Origin: Scandinavium lactucae
GTDB taxonomy: Bacteria > Pseudomonadota > Gammaproteobacteria > Enterobacterales > Enterobacteriaceae
DNA: 64,000 nucleotides
Direction: 5' to 3'
Assembly: GCF_033843265.1 (NCBI RefSeq)
Contig: NZ_JAWXRD010000038.1
Span: 55,152-119,151 of the forward strand
Positions 10,346 through 19,075 of the stretch are shown one piece after another. Made by a program: the position numbers and the translations under genes. Each line of letters opens with the position of its first letter. The stretch's first letter is position 1. Below the pieces are notes generated by a model. It worked only from the letters and a program-made list of their open reading frames with translations, was not told the DNA's origin and did not search any database.

Positions 10346-11583
10346 AATGCGGTTGGCGTGAAGGTAATCAAATTGAGCTGCTGGAAAACGGCGACCAGTA
10401 TTATCCGGCTGTTTTCAGCGCCATTGCGAAAGCAGAAAGTAAAATCATTCTCGAAACCTTTATCTGGTTTGAGGACAGTGTCGGCTGGCAACTGCACGAG
10501 GCATTGCTCACTGCCGCCCGGCGCGGGGTGAGTATTGAAGTGTTGCTCGACGGGTACGGTTCGCCTGACCTGAGCGATCGTTTCGTTGGCGAACTGACGA
10601 CGGCAGGCGTGGTGTTTCGCTATTACGATCCACGCCCTCGCCTGTTCGGCCTGCGCACCAATCTGTTCCGCCGAATGCACCGCAAAATTGTGGTGATCGA
10701 CGCCGCAGTAGCCTTCGTGGGTGGGATTAATTACTCCGCCGAGCATATGTCGGACTACGGCCCGGAGGCCAAACAGGATTACGCCGTTCGCGTCGAAGGC
10801 CCCGTGGTACAGGATATTTTGCAATTCGAGCTCGATAACTTACCCGGCCATGCAGAGGCCCGACACTTCTGGCGACGCCGCCATCGCGCGGAAGAAAACC
10901 GTACTCCCGGCGAGGCACAAACGCTGTTTGTCTGGCGCGACAACCATGAGCATCGGGATGATATTGAACGTCACTATCTGAAAATGCTGGCTAATGCCCG
11001 GCATGAGGTGATCATCGCGAACGCTTACTTTTTCCCAGGCTACCGTCTATTGCACGCGATGCGCAATGCCGCCCGGCGCGGGGTGCGGGTTAAACTGGTG
11101 GTCCAGGGCGAGCCGGACATGCCGATTGTTAAAGTCGGTGCGCGCCTGCTGTACCGTTATTTGCTCAAAGGCGGGGTACAGATTTTTGAATACAAACGCC
11201 GCCCGCTACACGGCAAAGTAGCGCTGATGGACGATCACTGGGCGACGGTGGGTTCAAGTAATCTTGACCCGCTGAGCCTGTCGCTCAATCTGGAAGCCAA
11301 CCTGATTATTCATGACCGGGCGTTTAATCAGACCCTGCGCGACAATTTGAATGCCCTCATTCAACAGGATTGTCTGCGGGTGGACAGCGCGATGGTGCCG
11401 AATCGCAGCTGGTGGAATCTGGGTAAAAGCGTGCTGGCGTTCCACTTCCTGCGCCACTTCCCGGCGATGGTCGGCTGGCTGCCTGCCCATACCCCGAAGC
11501 TGGCCCAGGTTGACCCGCCGGTGCAGACCACGCTGGAAACACAAGATCGGATCGATACCGAAAATACGGGGGTAAAGCCCTGA
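10342..11583 (+). CDS. clsB: cardiolipin synthase B (YbhO)
   Basis: Phospholipase D-superfamily enzyme that makes cardiolipin from phosphatidylglycerol (and in E. coli can also make phosphatidylglycerol). 413 residues. It carries two HKD motifs: HRKIVVIDAAVAFVGG (about 113) and LHGKVALMDDHWATVGSSN (about 290). No N-terminal membrane helices are visible, as expected for ClsB in contrast to ClsA. Overlaps ybhP at ATGA and ybhN at TGATG, so the three genes form one translationally coupled operon. Confidence 0.95.
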   Translation: MKCGWREGNQIELLENGDQYYPAVFSAIAKAESKIILETFIWFEDSVGWQLHEALLTAARRGVSIEVLLDGYGSPDLSDRFVGELTTAGVVFRYYDPRPRLFGLRTNLFRRMHRKIVVIDAAVAFVGGINYSAEHMSDYGPEAKQDYAVRVEGPVVQDILQFELDNLPGHAEARHFWRRRHRAEENRTPGEAQTLFVWRDNHEHRDDIERHYLKMLANARHEVIIANAYFFPGYRLLHAMRNAARRGVRVKLVVQGEPDMPIVKVGARLLYRYLLKGGVQIFEYKRRPLHGKVALMDDHWATVGSSNLDPLSLSLNLEANLIIHDRAFNQTLRDNLNALIQQDCLRVDSAMVPNRSWWNLGKSVLAFHFLRHFPAMVGWLPAHTPKLAQVDPPVQTTLETQDRIDTENTGVKP

Positions 11584-12545
11584 TGAGCCATTCTCACCCA
11601 CGCTGGCATAAGGCGAAAAAAATCCTCACCGGGCTGTTCTTCATTGCCGTCGCGGTGCTGTTAGTGGTGTATGCGCAGAAGGTCGACTGGCAGGAAGTGT
11701 GGAAGGTTATCCGCGATTACAACCGTACCGCCCTGCTCAGTGCTGTGGCGCTGGTTGTCGTCAGCTATTTACTGTACGGCTGTTACGATTTGTTGGGCCG
11801 CGCCTACTGCGGGCATAAACTGGCGAAGCGGCAGGTCATGCTGGTGTCGTGTATCTGCTATGCGTTTAATCTCACGCTGAGCACGTGGGTAGGCGGCATC
11901 GGGATGCGATATCGCCTCTATTCGCGACTCGGCCTGCCGGGCGGCACCATTACCCGCATTTTCTCCCTGAGCATTACCACCAACTGGCTCGGCTATATTC
12001 TCCTCGGTGGAGTGATTTTCAGTATTGGCGTGGTCGACTTGCCCGCGCACTGGTACATCAGCGACACGACTCTGCGGATTATCGGCGGCTGCCTGCTGTT
12101 GCTGATTGCCCTTTACCTGTGGGCCTGCGCCTTCGCTAAACGTCGCCATCTGACCATCAAAGGGCAGAAACTGGTGCTGCCGTCATGGCGATTCGCGCTG
12201 CTGCAAATGCTGATTTCCAGCGCCAACTGGATGGCGATGGGGGCGATTATCTGGCTGCTGCTCAGCCAACAGGTGAATTATTTCTTCGTGTTGGGGGTAC
12301 TGCTGGTGAGCAGTATCGCCGGAGTTATCGTGCATATTCCGGCGGGCATTGGCGTTCTTGAAGCGGTATTTATCGCCTTGCTGGCTGGAGAACATGCCTC
12401 TCAGGGCACCATCATCGCGGCGCTGCTGGCATATCGCATGCTCTATTTCTTTATTCCGCTGGCGCTGGCCACGGTCGGCTATTTAGTGCTGGAGAGTCGG
12501 GCCAAGAAAATGAAGGCGAAAAATCAGAGGGCGATGGCCGATTGA
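11583..12545 (+). CDS. ybhN: inner membrane protein YbhN (lysylphosphatidylglycerol synthase transmembrane-like)
   Basis: Polytopic membrane protein of the UPF0104 / LPG_synthase_TM family, 320 residues, with about eight hydrophobic segments beginning at about residue 15 and a basic C-terminus (RAKKMKAKNQR). It lacks the C-terminal aminoacyl-transferase domain of MprF, so it is the flippase-like membrane half only. The start codon overlaps the clsB stop. Context points to phospholipid handling at the inner membrane; direct function is unknown. Confidence 0.92.
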   Translation: MSHSHPRWHKAKKILTGLFFIAVAVLLVVYAQKVDWQEVWKVIRDYNRTALLSAVALVVVSYLLYGCYDLLGRAYCGHKLAKRQVMLVSCICYAFNLTLSTWVGGIGMRYRLYSRLGLPGGTITRIFSLSITTNWLGYILLGGVIFSIGVVDLPAHWYISDTTLRIIGGCLLLLIALYLWACAFAKRRHLTIKGQKLVLPSWRFALLQMLISSANWMAMGAIIWLLLSQQVNYFFVLGVLLVSSIAGVIVHIPAGIGVLEAVFIALLAGEHASQGTIIAALLAYRMLYFFIPLALATVGYLVLESRAKKMKAKNQRAMAD

Positions 12546-12564
12546 GGATGGACAGGGTGTTGAA

Positions 12565-12592
12565 GACCCGGCAAGCGCTAGCGCCGCCGGGT
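12565..12592. repeat. REP-like palindromic element
   Basis: GACCCGGCAAGCGC and GGCGCCGCCGGGT-type arms form an imperfect GC-rich hairpin between the convergent ends of ybhN and ybhL. Read on the minus strand it resembles the enterobacterial REP (palindromic unit) family. It may also serve as a bidirectional terminator or an mRNA 3'-end stabiliser. Confidence 0.6.
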
Positions 12593-12599
12593 AAACAGT

Positions 12600-13304
12600 C
12601 TAGCGGCGGTTGCCCATGATGCGCAGCAGCATCAGGAACAGGTTGATGAAATCAAGATACAGCGTCAGCGCACCCAGAATCGCATATTTGCGCAGGTTGC
12701 TGCTGTCGCGGGTATCGATTTGCTCACCAATCGCCTTCAGCTTCTGGGTGTCGTACGCCGTCAGGCCGACAAACACCACCACGCCGATATAGGTCACGGC
12801 CCACATCAGCGGCGTGCTCTTCAGCCAGATGTTAACCAGTGATGCCAGCAGAATACCAATCAGTGCCATAAACAGCATTTTACCCATGCCGGTCAGGTCG
12901 CGTTTGGTGGTGTAGCCGTACAGGCTCATCGCACCAAACATCCCCGCCGTCACGATAAAGGTGCTGGCAATGGAGCTGTAGGTATAGGCGATGAAAATAC
13001 TGGAAAGCGTCAGCCCGGTTAGCGCCGAATAGAGCATAAACAGGGTGGTCGCCATTCCTGCACTCAGTCGCTGCACCATGCCGGACAGCACGAACACCAG
13101 CGCCAACTGGGCGATGATCAGGCCAAAGAAGGTAATTTTACTGGAGAAGACAAACATCATCACTGCCGGAGTGTTGGCAGCAAACCAGGCCACAAACGCC
13201 GTGAGCAGCAGTCCACAGGTCATCCAGCCATAGACCTGCGCCATGTAGGTCTGCAGGCCAGAACGTGCCTGAACAATTGAATTGGGACGCGAGTATCGGT
13301 CCAT
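12600..13304 (-). CDS. ybhL: BAX inhibitor-1 family inner membrane protein YbhL
   Basis: Seven-helix TMBIM/BI-1 family protein, 234 residues, exactly the E. coli length when the ATG at 13304 is used (MDRYSRPNSIVQARSGLQTYM). Hydrophobic segments begin at about residue 23 (YGWMTCGLLLTAFVAWFA), and a conserved acidic C-terminal portion (YDTQKLKAI, DFINLFLMLLRI) is present. The 19 extra N-terminal codons open upstream have no family match. The physiological role in bacteria is unsettled; the related YccA inhibits FtsH. ybhM, which follows ybhL in E. coli, is missing between ybhL and ybhN. Confidence 0.93.
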   Translation of the reverse strand: MDRYSRPNSIVQARSGLQTYMAQVYGWMTCGLLLTAFVAWFAANTPAVMMFVFSSKITFFGLIIAQLALVFVLSGMVQRLSAGMATTLFMLYSALTGLTLSSIFIAYTYSSIASTFIVTAGMFGAMSLYGYTTKRDLTGMGKMLFMALIGILLASLVNIWLKSTPLMWAVTYIGVVVFVGLTAYDTQKLKAIGEQIDTRDSSNLRKYAILGALTLYLDFINLFLMLLRIMGNRR

Positions 13305-13380
13305 GATGAAACCCTCAAATAAAGGTGTGTGTGCATTAAGCGTATCACAAGCGCAATACACTCATATCCGAAAACGTGTT

Positions 13381-13833
13381 TTACCAGCGCCTGGCCGCTT
13401 GGTGGTCGCTGTCGCGGGACTCGACCCAGCGATCGCCTTCCAATGTGGTCTCGCGTTTCCAGAATGGGGCGCGGGTTTTCAGGTAATCCATGATGAACTC
13501 CCCTGCGGCAAAGGCGCTGCCGCGATGCACGCTGGTAACCCCGACAAAGACGATTTCCTCGCCAGGCCACATCTCCCCGATGCGGTGAACCACGCTCACC
13601 CGCCCTAACGGCCAGCGGTCGCGCGCTTCGGCTACGATTTCAGCCAGCGCTTTTTCAGTCATTCCCGGATAGTGCTCCAGGGTCAGGGCGCTCACGCTGT
13701 CGCCCAGATTATGATTGCGGACTTTACCGGTAAAGGTCACCACTGCGCCGTCTTCGTCGCGTTCGGCGAGCCAGGCATATTCGGTGCCAACGTTAAAACG
13801 GGCATTTTCCACACGGATAAGCGTGTCGTTCAT
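13381..13833 (-). CDS. moaE: molybdopterin synthase catalytic subunit MoaE
   Basis: Large subunit of molybdopterin synthase, which with thiocarboxylated MoaD converts cPMP to molybdopterin. 150 residues, as in E. coli. Visible family signatures: VTFTGKVRNHN, LEHYPGM, VVHRIG, VTSVHRGSAF and the catalytic lysine in FWKRE. Last gene of moaABCDE, 2 bp after moaD. Confidence 0.97.
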   Translation of the reverse strand: MNDTLIRVENARFNVGTEYAWLAERDEDGAVVTFTGKVRNHNLGDSVSALTLEHYPGMTEKALAEIVAEARDRWPLGRVSVVHRIGEMWPGEEIVFVGVTSVHRGSAFAAGEFIMDYLKTRAPFWKRETTLEGDRWVESRDSDHQAARRW

Positions 13834-13835
13834 AA

Positions 13836-14081
13836 TTAGCCCCCTGTCACTGGCGGGAAAAACGCCACTTCATCACCTGCCACAATGGGATGGTCATGGC
13901 TGACTAAGGTCTGATTGACCGCGGTCAGCAGTTTGCCCTCTTCCAGCGCCAGCGCCCAGCGCGAACCCTGCGCGGCCAGCTGCTGTCGCAGTTGTTCTAC
14001 GGTGGTAGCATCAGTGTCCAGCGTCAGGCGGTCGGTGCCCACCAGCTCGCGCACCTGAGCGAAAAAGAGAATGTTAATCAT
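13836..14081 (-). CDS. moaD: molybdopterin synthase sulfur-carrier subunit MoaD
   Basis: Ubiquitin-like sulfur carrier of 81 residues, ending in the required PPVTGG Gly-Gly tail that is adenylated and thiocarboxylated. The start at 14081 gives MINILFFAQVRELVG, matching E. coli, and overlaps the moaC stop by 8 bp, so the pair is translationally coupled. The 21 upstream codons of the open frame lie inside moaC and are rejected. Confidence 0.97.
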   Translation of the reverse strand: MINILFFAQVRELVGTDRLTLDTDATTVEQLRQQLAAQGSRWALALEEGKLLTAVNQTLVSHDHPIVAGDEVAFFPPVTGG

Positions 14082-14559
14082 GCGTGTCTGCCCTGAAATC
14101 TCCGGATTTACCGCCGCTTTTCGCCAACAGGCGCAGCGGACCAATCACCATATCCTTCTGTACCGCTTTGCACATGTCGTAGATGGTCAGCGCAGCGACC
14201 GACGCGGCGGTCAGGGCTTCCATTTCAACCCCGGTTTTCCCGGTCAGGCGGCACAGCGACTCAATGCGCACCCGGTTATATTCGGGCTGCGCCTGTAAAT
14301 TGACTTCCACTTTGCTGAGCATCAATGGATGGCAGAGCGGGATCAAATCCCAGGTGCGTTTTGCAGCCTGGATCCCAGCGATGCGGGCGGTGGCAAACAC
14401 ATCACCTTTGTGATGACTGCCGTCGATAATCATCGCCAGCGTTTCCGGCAGCATGGTGACAAAGGCTTCGGCGCGGGCTTCGCGCACCGTTTCCGCTTTG
14501 GCGGAGACATCCACCATATGGGCTTCACCGGCGGCGTTAATGTGCGTCAGTTGCGACAT
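14074..14559 (-). CDS. moaC: cyclic pyranopterin monophosphate synthase MoaC
   Basis: Second enzyme of molybdopterin synthesis; with MoaA it converts GTP to cyclic pyranopterin monophosphate. 161 residues. Conserved blocks: IPLCHPLMLSKVEV, LTGKTGVEMEALTA and IYDMCKAVQKDM with the catalytic KAVQKDM and K-S-G-G-K-S-G tail. Lies 3 bp after moaB. Confidence 0.97.
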   Translation of the reverse strand: MSQLTHINAAGEAHMVDVSAKAETVREARAEAFVTMLPETLAMIIDGSHHKGDVFATARIAGIQAAKRTWDLIPLCHPLMLSKVEVNLQAQPEYNRVRIESLCRLTGKTGVEMEALTAASVAALTIYDMCKAVQKDMVIGPLRLLAKSGGKSGDFRADTHD

Positions 14560-14562
14560 GGT

Positions 14563-15075
14563 TTATTTCTTCAAATGAGGGTGGAAATTACACGGACGAG
14601 TCCGCGCATCGAGCTGTGGCGCGATGATATTTTCCCATGCGGTGCGGCACGCTTTGGTCGAGCCCGGCATGGCGAAAATCAAAGTATTGTTCGCCACCCC
14701 AGCCACCGCGCGGGATTGTAGCGTTGAGGTGCCGATTTCTTCGAATGACAGCATGCGGAATACTTCGCCAAAGCCTTCGACTTCACGGTCAAACAGTGGC
14801 AGCAGGGCTTCGGGCACCTGGTCACCGTCGGTAAAGCCGGTCCCGCCGTTGATCAGCACCACCTGCACGTCGTCGCTGGCAATCCAGGCAGAAACCTGGG
14901 CGCGAATGGCGTAGCGGTTCTCTTTAACAATGGCTTTGTCGACAATGTGGTGGCCTGCGTCGTGGGCGCTATCGCGCAGATAGTGGCCGGACGTGTCGTC
15001 CTCTTCACCGCGCCGACTGGACACGGTAAGAATTGCGATGCGGGTCGGGATAAATTCAGCACTAACCTGACTCAT
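14563..15075 (-). CDS. moaB: molybdenum cofactor biosynthesis protein MoaB
   Basis: MogA/MoeA-fold protein of 170 residues when started at 15075 (MSQVSAEFIPTRIAILTVSS), identical in length to E. coli. It carries the VLINGGTGFTDGDQV loop that binds molybdopterin in this family, and SRAVAGV. In E. coli MoaB is not strictly needed and overlaps MogA in activity. The 39 upstream codons of the open frame read back into moaA sequence and are not used. Confidence 0.95.
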   Translation of the reverse strand: MSQVSAEFIPTRIAILTVSSRRGEEDDTSGHYLRDSAHDAGHHIVDKAIVKENRYAIRAQVSAWIASDDVQVVLINGGTGFTDGDQVPEALLPLFDREVEGFGEVFRMLSFEEIGTSTLQSRAVAGVANNTLIFAMPGSTKACRTAWENIIAPQLDARTRPCNFHPHLKK

Positions 15076-15101
15076 TCTCAATCTCCTTATTTTGAAACGA
15101 C

Positions 15102-16091
15102 TCAGCCACCGATATACGAAAGATTCTGAGTAATACCGGTCTGGCCCTGATGCAGGAAATGGGTCTGTTTTTTCTGCGCCAGCGCCGCGCAAATGCGCGC
15201 CTCCAGTTCAGGCTGCTGCGCATCGTCGGCGAGCAAATCACGCAGTTCGACGCCACCGTCGCCAAACAGGCACAGATGCAGTTTTCCGGTTGAGGAGACG
15301 CGCAGGCGGTTGCAGCTGGCGCAGAAGTCTTTTTCATACGGCATGATCAGGCCAATTTCCCCGGCGTAATCGGGGTGGCAGAAGACCTGCGCCGGGCCGT
15401 CGCTGCGTTGACGAATCTGGTGGATCCAGCCGCGTTTGAGCAGTTCATCGCGCAGAACCATGCCGGAAATATGATGCTTGCGGAACAGGTCGCTGCCCTC
15501 GCCAGTTTCCATCAATTCAATAAAACGTAGCTGAATCGGACGCGGTTTGATCCACTCAAGGAAGGTATCGAGCTGGTGATGGTTGACATCGCGCATCAGC
15601 ACGGTGTTGACCTTCACTTTGGCGAATCCCGCTGCAAACGCGGCGTCGATACCGTCCATCACCTGCTGGAATTTATCCTGCCCGGTGATGGCCTGAAACT
15701 GGCGAGCATCGAGGCTGTCGACGCTGACGTTGACGTGGGTTAACCCGGCGTCGCGCCAGCTTTGCGCATCGCGCGCCAGACGGTAGCCGTTGGTAGTCAC
15801 CGCAATCTGGCGAATGGCGTCGTTTTCACGCACGGTAGCGATGATGTCGGTAAAGTCGCGGCGCAGCGACGGTTCACCCCCGGTCAGGCGCACTTTTTCG
15901 GTGCCCATGGCGGAAAATGCCCGGGTCACGCGGCGCACTTCCGCGACGGAGAGAAAGCCGTTGTTATTGACGCCGCTCGGTTTGTAACCGTCAGGCAGGC
16001 AGTAGGTGCAACGGAAGTTGCAAACATCGGTAATCGACAGGCGCAAATAGTAAAACTTGCGTGCAAAAGCATCGGTAAGTTGTGGGGCCAT
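15102..16091 (-). CDS. moaA: GTP 3',8-cyclase MoaA (radical SAM)
   Basis: First enzyme of molybdopterin synthesis. 329 residues from ATG 16091 (MAPQLTDAFARKFYYLRLS). N-terminal radical-SAM cluster CNFRCTYC (about 24-31), TGGEPSLR SAM-binding motif, the second Fe-S cluster CASCNRLRVSSTGKLHLC (about 255-272), and the C-terminal SYIGG double glycine. A start four codons earlier lacks family support. Expression is likely controlled by the Moco riboswitch that covers its leader. moaA-E follow the usual operon order. Confidence 0.97.
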   Translation of the reverse strand: MAPQLTDAFARKFYYLRLSITDVCNFRCTYCLPDGYKPSGVNNNGFLSVAEVRRVTRAFSAMGTEKVRLTGGEPSLRRDFTDIIATVRENDAIRQIAVTTNGYRLARDAQSWRDAGLTHVNVSVDSLDARQFQAITGQDKFQQVMDGIDAAFAAGFAKVKVNTVLMRDVNHHQLDTFLEWIKPRPIQLRFIELMETGEGSDLFRKHHISGMVLRDELLKRGWIHQIRQRSDGPAQVFCHPDYAGEIGLIMPYEKDFCASCNRLRVSSTGKLHLCLFGDGGVELRDLLADDAQQPELEARICAALAQKKQTHFLHQGQTGITQNLSYIGG

Positions 16092-16094
16092 ACA

Positions 16095-16198
16095 CCTTTC
16101 CAAATACGGGAGGCACAGTCATTTCTTCCTGCACCCTGGTGACATCGTCACGGCCAGAACCCCCTATCCACAGGACTTAGGCGTTAAGGCTAGAGTGT
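16095..16198 (-). ncRNA. molybdenum cofactor (Moco) riboswitch in the moaA leader
   Basis: On the minus strand the moaA leader closely matches the known E. coli Moco RNA: ACTCTAGCC at the 5' side, GGCCGTGAC, then CACCAGGG, GGAAGAAATGACT, GCCTCCCGTAT and GGAAAGGTGTATGG reaching the moaA start. Paired strands are visible, for example GTGCAGG/GCCTCCC-flanked GTGC-GAAGAAATGACT-GTGC. The AAGG ribosome site lies in the 3' end of the aptamer, which fits repression of moaA translation when Moco is sufficient. Recognised from sequence memory; not folded computationally. Confidence 0.88.
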
Positions 16199-16434
16199 AG
16201 CTTCTGATTATAGAGAAGCGGGTTATGCAGATAGTAGCGCGGAAATGACGCTTTCGCCATTTTCGACTTTCGCTGTATATTCTTATACATAGCGGACCAA
16301 TCGTGCACTTTCGCTACAGAATACGCATAAATGGGGGTTTTACATTGATATGGGTCATTTTGACGGGATCCGCCCATCGTCTTTTAGGGGTAGTTACGCT
16401 AAGGTAGCCACGACCGACTCTTCTAAGGAATTCT

Positions 16435-17343
16435 ATGCGCAATCGTACTTTTGCGGATCTCGATCGTGTGGTCGCCCTCGGTGGCGGGCACGGTCTGGGG
16501 CGAGTGATGTCTTCTCTCTCCTCGCTGGGTTCGCGCCTGACAGGTATCGTCACTACCACCGATAACGGCGGGTCTACTGGCCGGATTCGGCGCTCCGAAG
16601 GCGGGATTGCCTGGGGAGATATGCGCAACTGTCTGAACCAGCTGATCACCGAACCCAGCGTCGCCTCGGCGATGTTCGAGTACCGTTTTAGCGGCAATGG
16701 CGAATTATCCGGACATAACCTCGGAAATCTGATGTTAAAGTCGCTGGACCATCTGAGCGTGCGGCCGCTGGAGGCGATCAACCTGATCAGAAATCTGTTG
16801 AAGGTGGAAGCGTCACTGATCCCGATGTCGGAAGTGCCGGTGGATCTGATGGCTATCGACGACGAAGGTCATGAAATCTACGGCGAAGTTAATATCGACC
16901 AGCTCAAGCTGCCGCCGAAAGAACTGCTGCTCACGCCGTCGGTGCCGACCACCCGCGAAGCGGTGCAGGCCATCGCCGAGGCCGACCTTATCCTGATTGG
17001 CCCGGGGAGTTTTTATACCAGCCTGATGCCGATTTTATTGCTCGCTGAAATGGCACAAGCCCTGCGCAGAACCCCTGCCCCGATGGTCTATATCGGCAAC
17101 CTGGGGCGTGAACTGAGTCCGGCAGCGGCCAGCCTGTCGCTGAAAGACAAGCTTGAGCTAATGGAGCATTACGTGGGTAAACCGGTGATTGATGCCGTCG
17201 TCGTCGGGCCCATGGTCGACGTGTCTGAGGTGTCTGACCGGGTGGTGATTCAGGTCCCGCTGGAAGCCAGCGATATCCGCTATCGCCACGACCGCCTTCT
17301 TCTGCGCGACGCGCTGGAGCAAGCCGTTCAGGCGTTAGGTTAA
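16435..17343 (+). CDS. ybhK: YvcK/CofD-family protein YbhK (gluconeogenesis factor-like)
   Basis: 302 residues, the E. coli length. CofD/YvcK fold with the N-terminal Rossmann signature VALGGGHGLGRVM (about 12-24), TTTDNGGSTGRIR, WGDMRNCL, HNLGNLMLKSL and IGPGSFYTS. The B. subtilis relative YvcK binds UDP-sugars and affects gluconeogenic growth and cell shape. The E. coli protein has no defined reaction. Divergent from moaA, as in E. coli; in this genome the gene that follows is eptA instead of a backbone gene. Confidence 0.94.
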   Translation: MRNRTFADLDRVVALGGGHGLGRVMSSLSSLGSRLTGIVTTTDNGGSTGRIRRSEGGIAWGDMRNCLNQLITEPSVASAMFEYRFSGNGELSGHNLGNLMLKSLDHLSVRPLEAINLIRNLLKVEASLIPMSEVPVDLMAIDDEGHEIYGEVNIDQLKLPPKELLLTPSVPTTREAVQAIAEADLILIGPGSFYTSLMPILLLAEMAQALRRTPAPMVYIGNLGRELSPAAASLSLKDKLELMEHYVGKPVIDAVVVGPMVDVSEVSDRVVIQVPLEASDIRYRHDRLLLRDALEQAVQALG

Positions 17344-17371
17344 GATCTAAGGTTAAGGCAATCCTTAATTT

Positions 17372-17388
17372 CTTAAGGTTGTCTTAAC
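17372..17388 (+). promoter_or_regulatory. PmrA (BasR) box upstream of eptA
   Basis: CTTAAGGTTGTCTTAAC is a direct repeat of a CTTAA half-site with 5-bp spacing (CTTAAG-N5-CTTAAC), matching the YTTAAK-N5-YTTAAK PmrA consensus except at the last base. A further CTTAAT lies just upstream at 17364. The repeat ends 46 bp before the preferred eptA start, implying that BasR activates its own operon. Confidence 0.85.
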
Positions 17389-17434
17389 GCACCCTGGTCA
17401 TCATGGCGTCATGTTTTTCTGCTGGATGCCCGTG

Positions 17435-19075
17435 ATGCCACATTTTTCCCTGCGTCGCCCTGCGATGGGGCACATCTCTTATCTGGTGCTATTTGCACTG
17501 TATATCTCGTTATTTTTGAATATTGTTTACTATAAACAAGCCTTTACGTTACTGCCTGTTGACTCACTGCACAATGCGTTGGTGTTCGCCACCATGCCGC
17601 TGGTGCTGTTTTGCGTGATCAATATTCTTGTGACCCTGGCGTCTTTTTTGTGGCTCGACAAACCGGTCATTAGTCTGTTTATCCTGGTCAGCGCCGCCGC
17701 ACAGTATTTCATCATGACCTTTGGCGTGGTGATCGACCGGTCGATGATCACCAATATTATCGACACTACGCCTGCGGAAAGTTTCGCCCTGATGTCGACT
17801 AAAATGGTGCTGACGATGCTGCTTTCCGGGCTACTGGCGGTGCTGATTGCCTGGTGGATCCGAGTGACAAAACCGCACAGTGCCTGGCGGAGCATCGTCC
17901 TGCGCGTGGGCAGCATTGTGGTCTCAGCCCTGTTGATCGTGCTGGTAGCGCTGCTGTTTTATAAAGATTACGCCTCACTGTTTCGCAACAACAAAGAGCT
18001 GGTCAAATCCCTGAACCCGTCCAACAGCATTGTGGCGGTGAATTCCTGGTATTCGCATAACCGTCTGGCCCACATGCCGCTGGTGCGCATCGGTGAAGAT
18101 GCGACGCAGAAAGCGGTGATGAAAAATGGCCCGCGTCATAACCTGACCATCCTGGTGCTGGGCGAAACCTCGCGGGCGGACAGCTTCTCTCTCGGCGGCT
18201 ATTCACGTGAAACCAACCCGCGTCTGAAGCAGGACAACGTGGTGTACTTCCCGAACACCACCTCCTGCGGCACCGCCACCGCGATTTCCGTGCCGTGCAT
18301 GTTCTCCAACATGCCGCGCGCACGTTACAAGGAAGAGCTGGCGCAACATCAGGAGGGCCTGCTGGACGTGATTCAACGAGCGGGCATCAACGTGCTGTGG
18401 AATGAAAATGACGGTGGCTGTAAAGGCGCGTGCGATCGCGTCCCGCATCAGGATATGACGCGCCTGAATTTGCCGGGCCAGTGTGTGGACGGCGAATGTT
18501 ATGACGACGTGCTGTTCCAGGGTCTGGATGCCTATATTAATAATTTGAAAGGCGATGGCGTTATTGTATTACACACCATCGGCAGCCACGGGCCGACCTA
18601 TTATAATCGCTACCCGAAAGCATTACGCACCTTCTCGCCAACCTGTGACAGCAATGAAATTCAAAACTGCACCAAAGAGCAGCTGGTGAATACTTACGAC
18701 AACACCCTCGTTAACGTGGATTATATTGTCGATAAGGCCATTAAATTATTGCAGTCGAAACAGAACACCTTTACCACCAGCCTCGTTTACCTCTCCGATC
18801 ACGGCGAGTCCTTAGGCGAGAACGGCGTGTACCTGCACGGTCTGCCGTGGTCTATTGCTCCGGATACGCAGAAACACGTGCCGATGCTCATCTGGCTGTC
18901 CGAGGATTATCAGAAGCGCGATAACGTTAATTATTCCTGCCTGAAAGACCATGCGAAAGCGAACCACTATTCGCAGGATAATCTGTTCTCAACCATGCTA
19001 GGCTTGGCGGGAGTAGATACCAGGGAATATCAGGCCCACGACGATATCGTTGCGCCATGCAGAGGAGCAAGTTAA
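17435..19075 (+). CDS. eptA: lipid A phosphoethanolamine transferase EptA (PmrC)
   Basis: Inner-membrane enzyme that adds phosphoethanolamine to lipid A, lowering its charge and giving polymyxin/colistin resistance. 546 residues from ATG 17435 (MPHFSLRRPAMGHISY), chosen because it aligns with the E. coli N-terminus; in-frame ATGs at 17411 and 17426 would add 8 or 3 residues. Five N-terminal membrane helices (to about 180) precede a periplasmic sulfatase-fold domain. The domain has ILVLGETSRADSFS (metal ligand Glu), the nucleophile Thr in SCGTATAISVPCMFS, NDGGCKGACDRV and LSDHGESLGENG. First gene of eptA-basR-basS, with no gap to basR. Confidence 0.95.
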   Translation: MPHFSLRRPAMGHISYLVLFALYISLFLNIVYYKQAFTLLPVDSLHNALVFATMPLVLFCVINILVTLASFLWLDKPVISLFILVSAAAQYFIMTFGVVIDRSMITNIIDTTPAESFALMSTKMVLTMLLSGLLAVLIAWWIRVTKPHSAWRSIVLRVGSIVVSALLIVLVALLFYKDYASLFRNNKELVKSLNPSNSIVAVNSWYSHNRLAHMPLVRIGEDATQKAVMKNGPRHNLTILVLGETSRADSFSLGGYSRETNPRLKQDNVVYFPNTTSCGTATAISVPCMFSNMPRARYKEELAQHQEGLLDVIQRAGINVLWNENDGGCKGACDRVPHQDMTRLNLPGQCVDGECYDDVLFQGLDAYINNLKGDGVIVLHTIGSHGPTYYNRYPKALRTFSPTCDSNEIQNCTKEQLVNTYDNTLVNVDYIVDKAIKLLQSKQNTFTTSLVYLSDHGESLGENGVYLHGLPWSIAPDTQKHVPMLIWLSEDYQKRDNVNYSCLKDHAKANHYSQDNLFSTMLGLAGVDTREYQAHDDIVAPCRGAS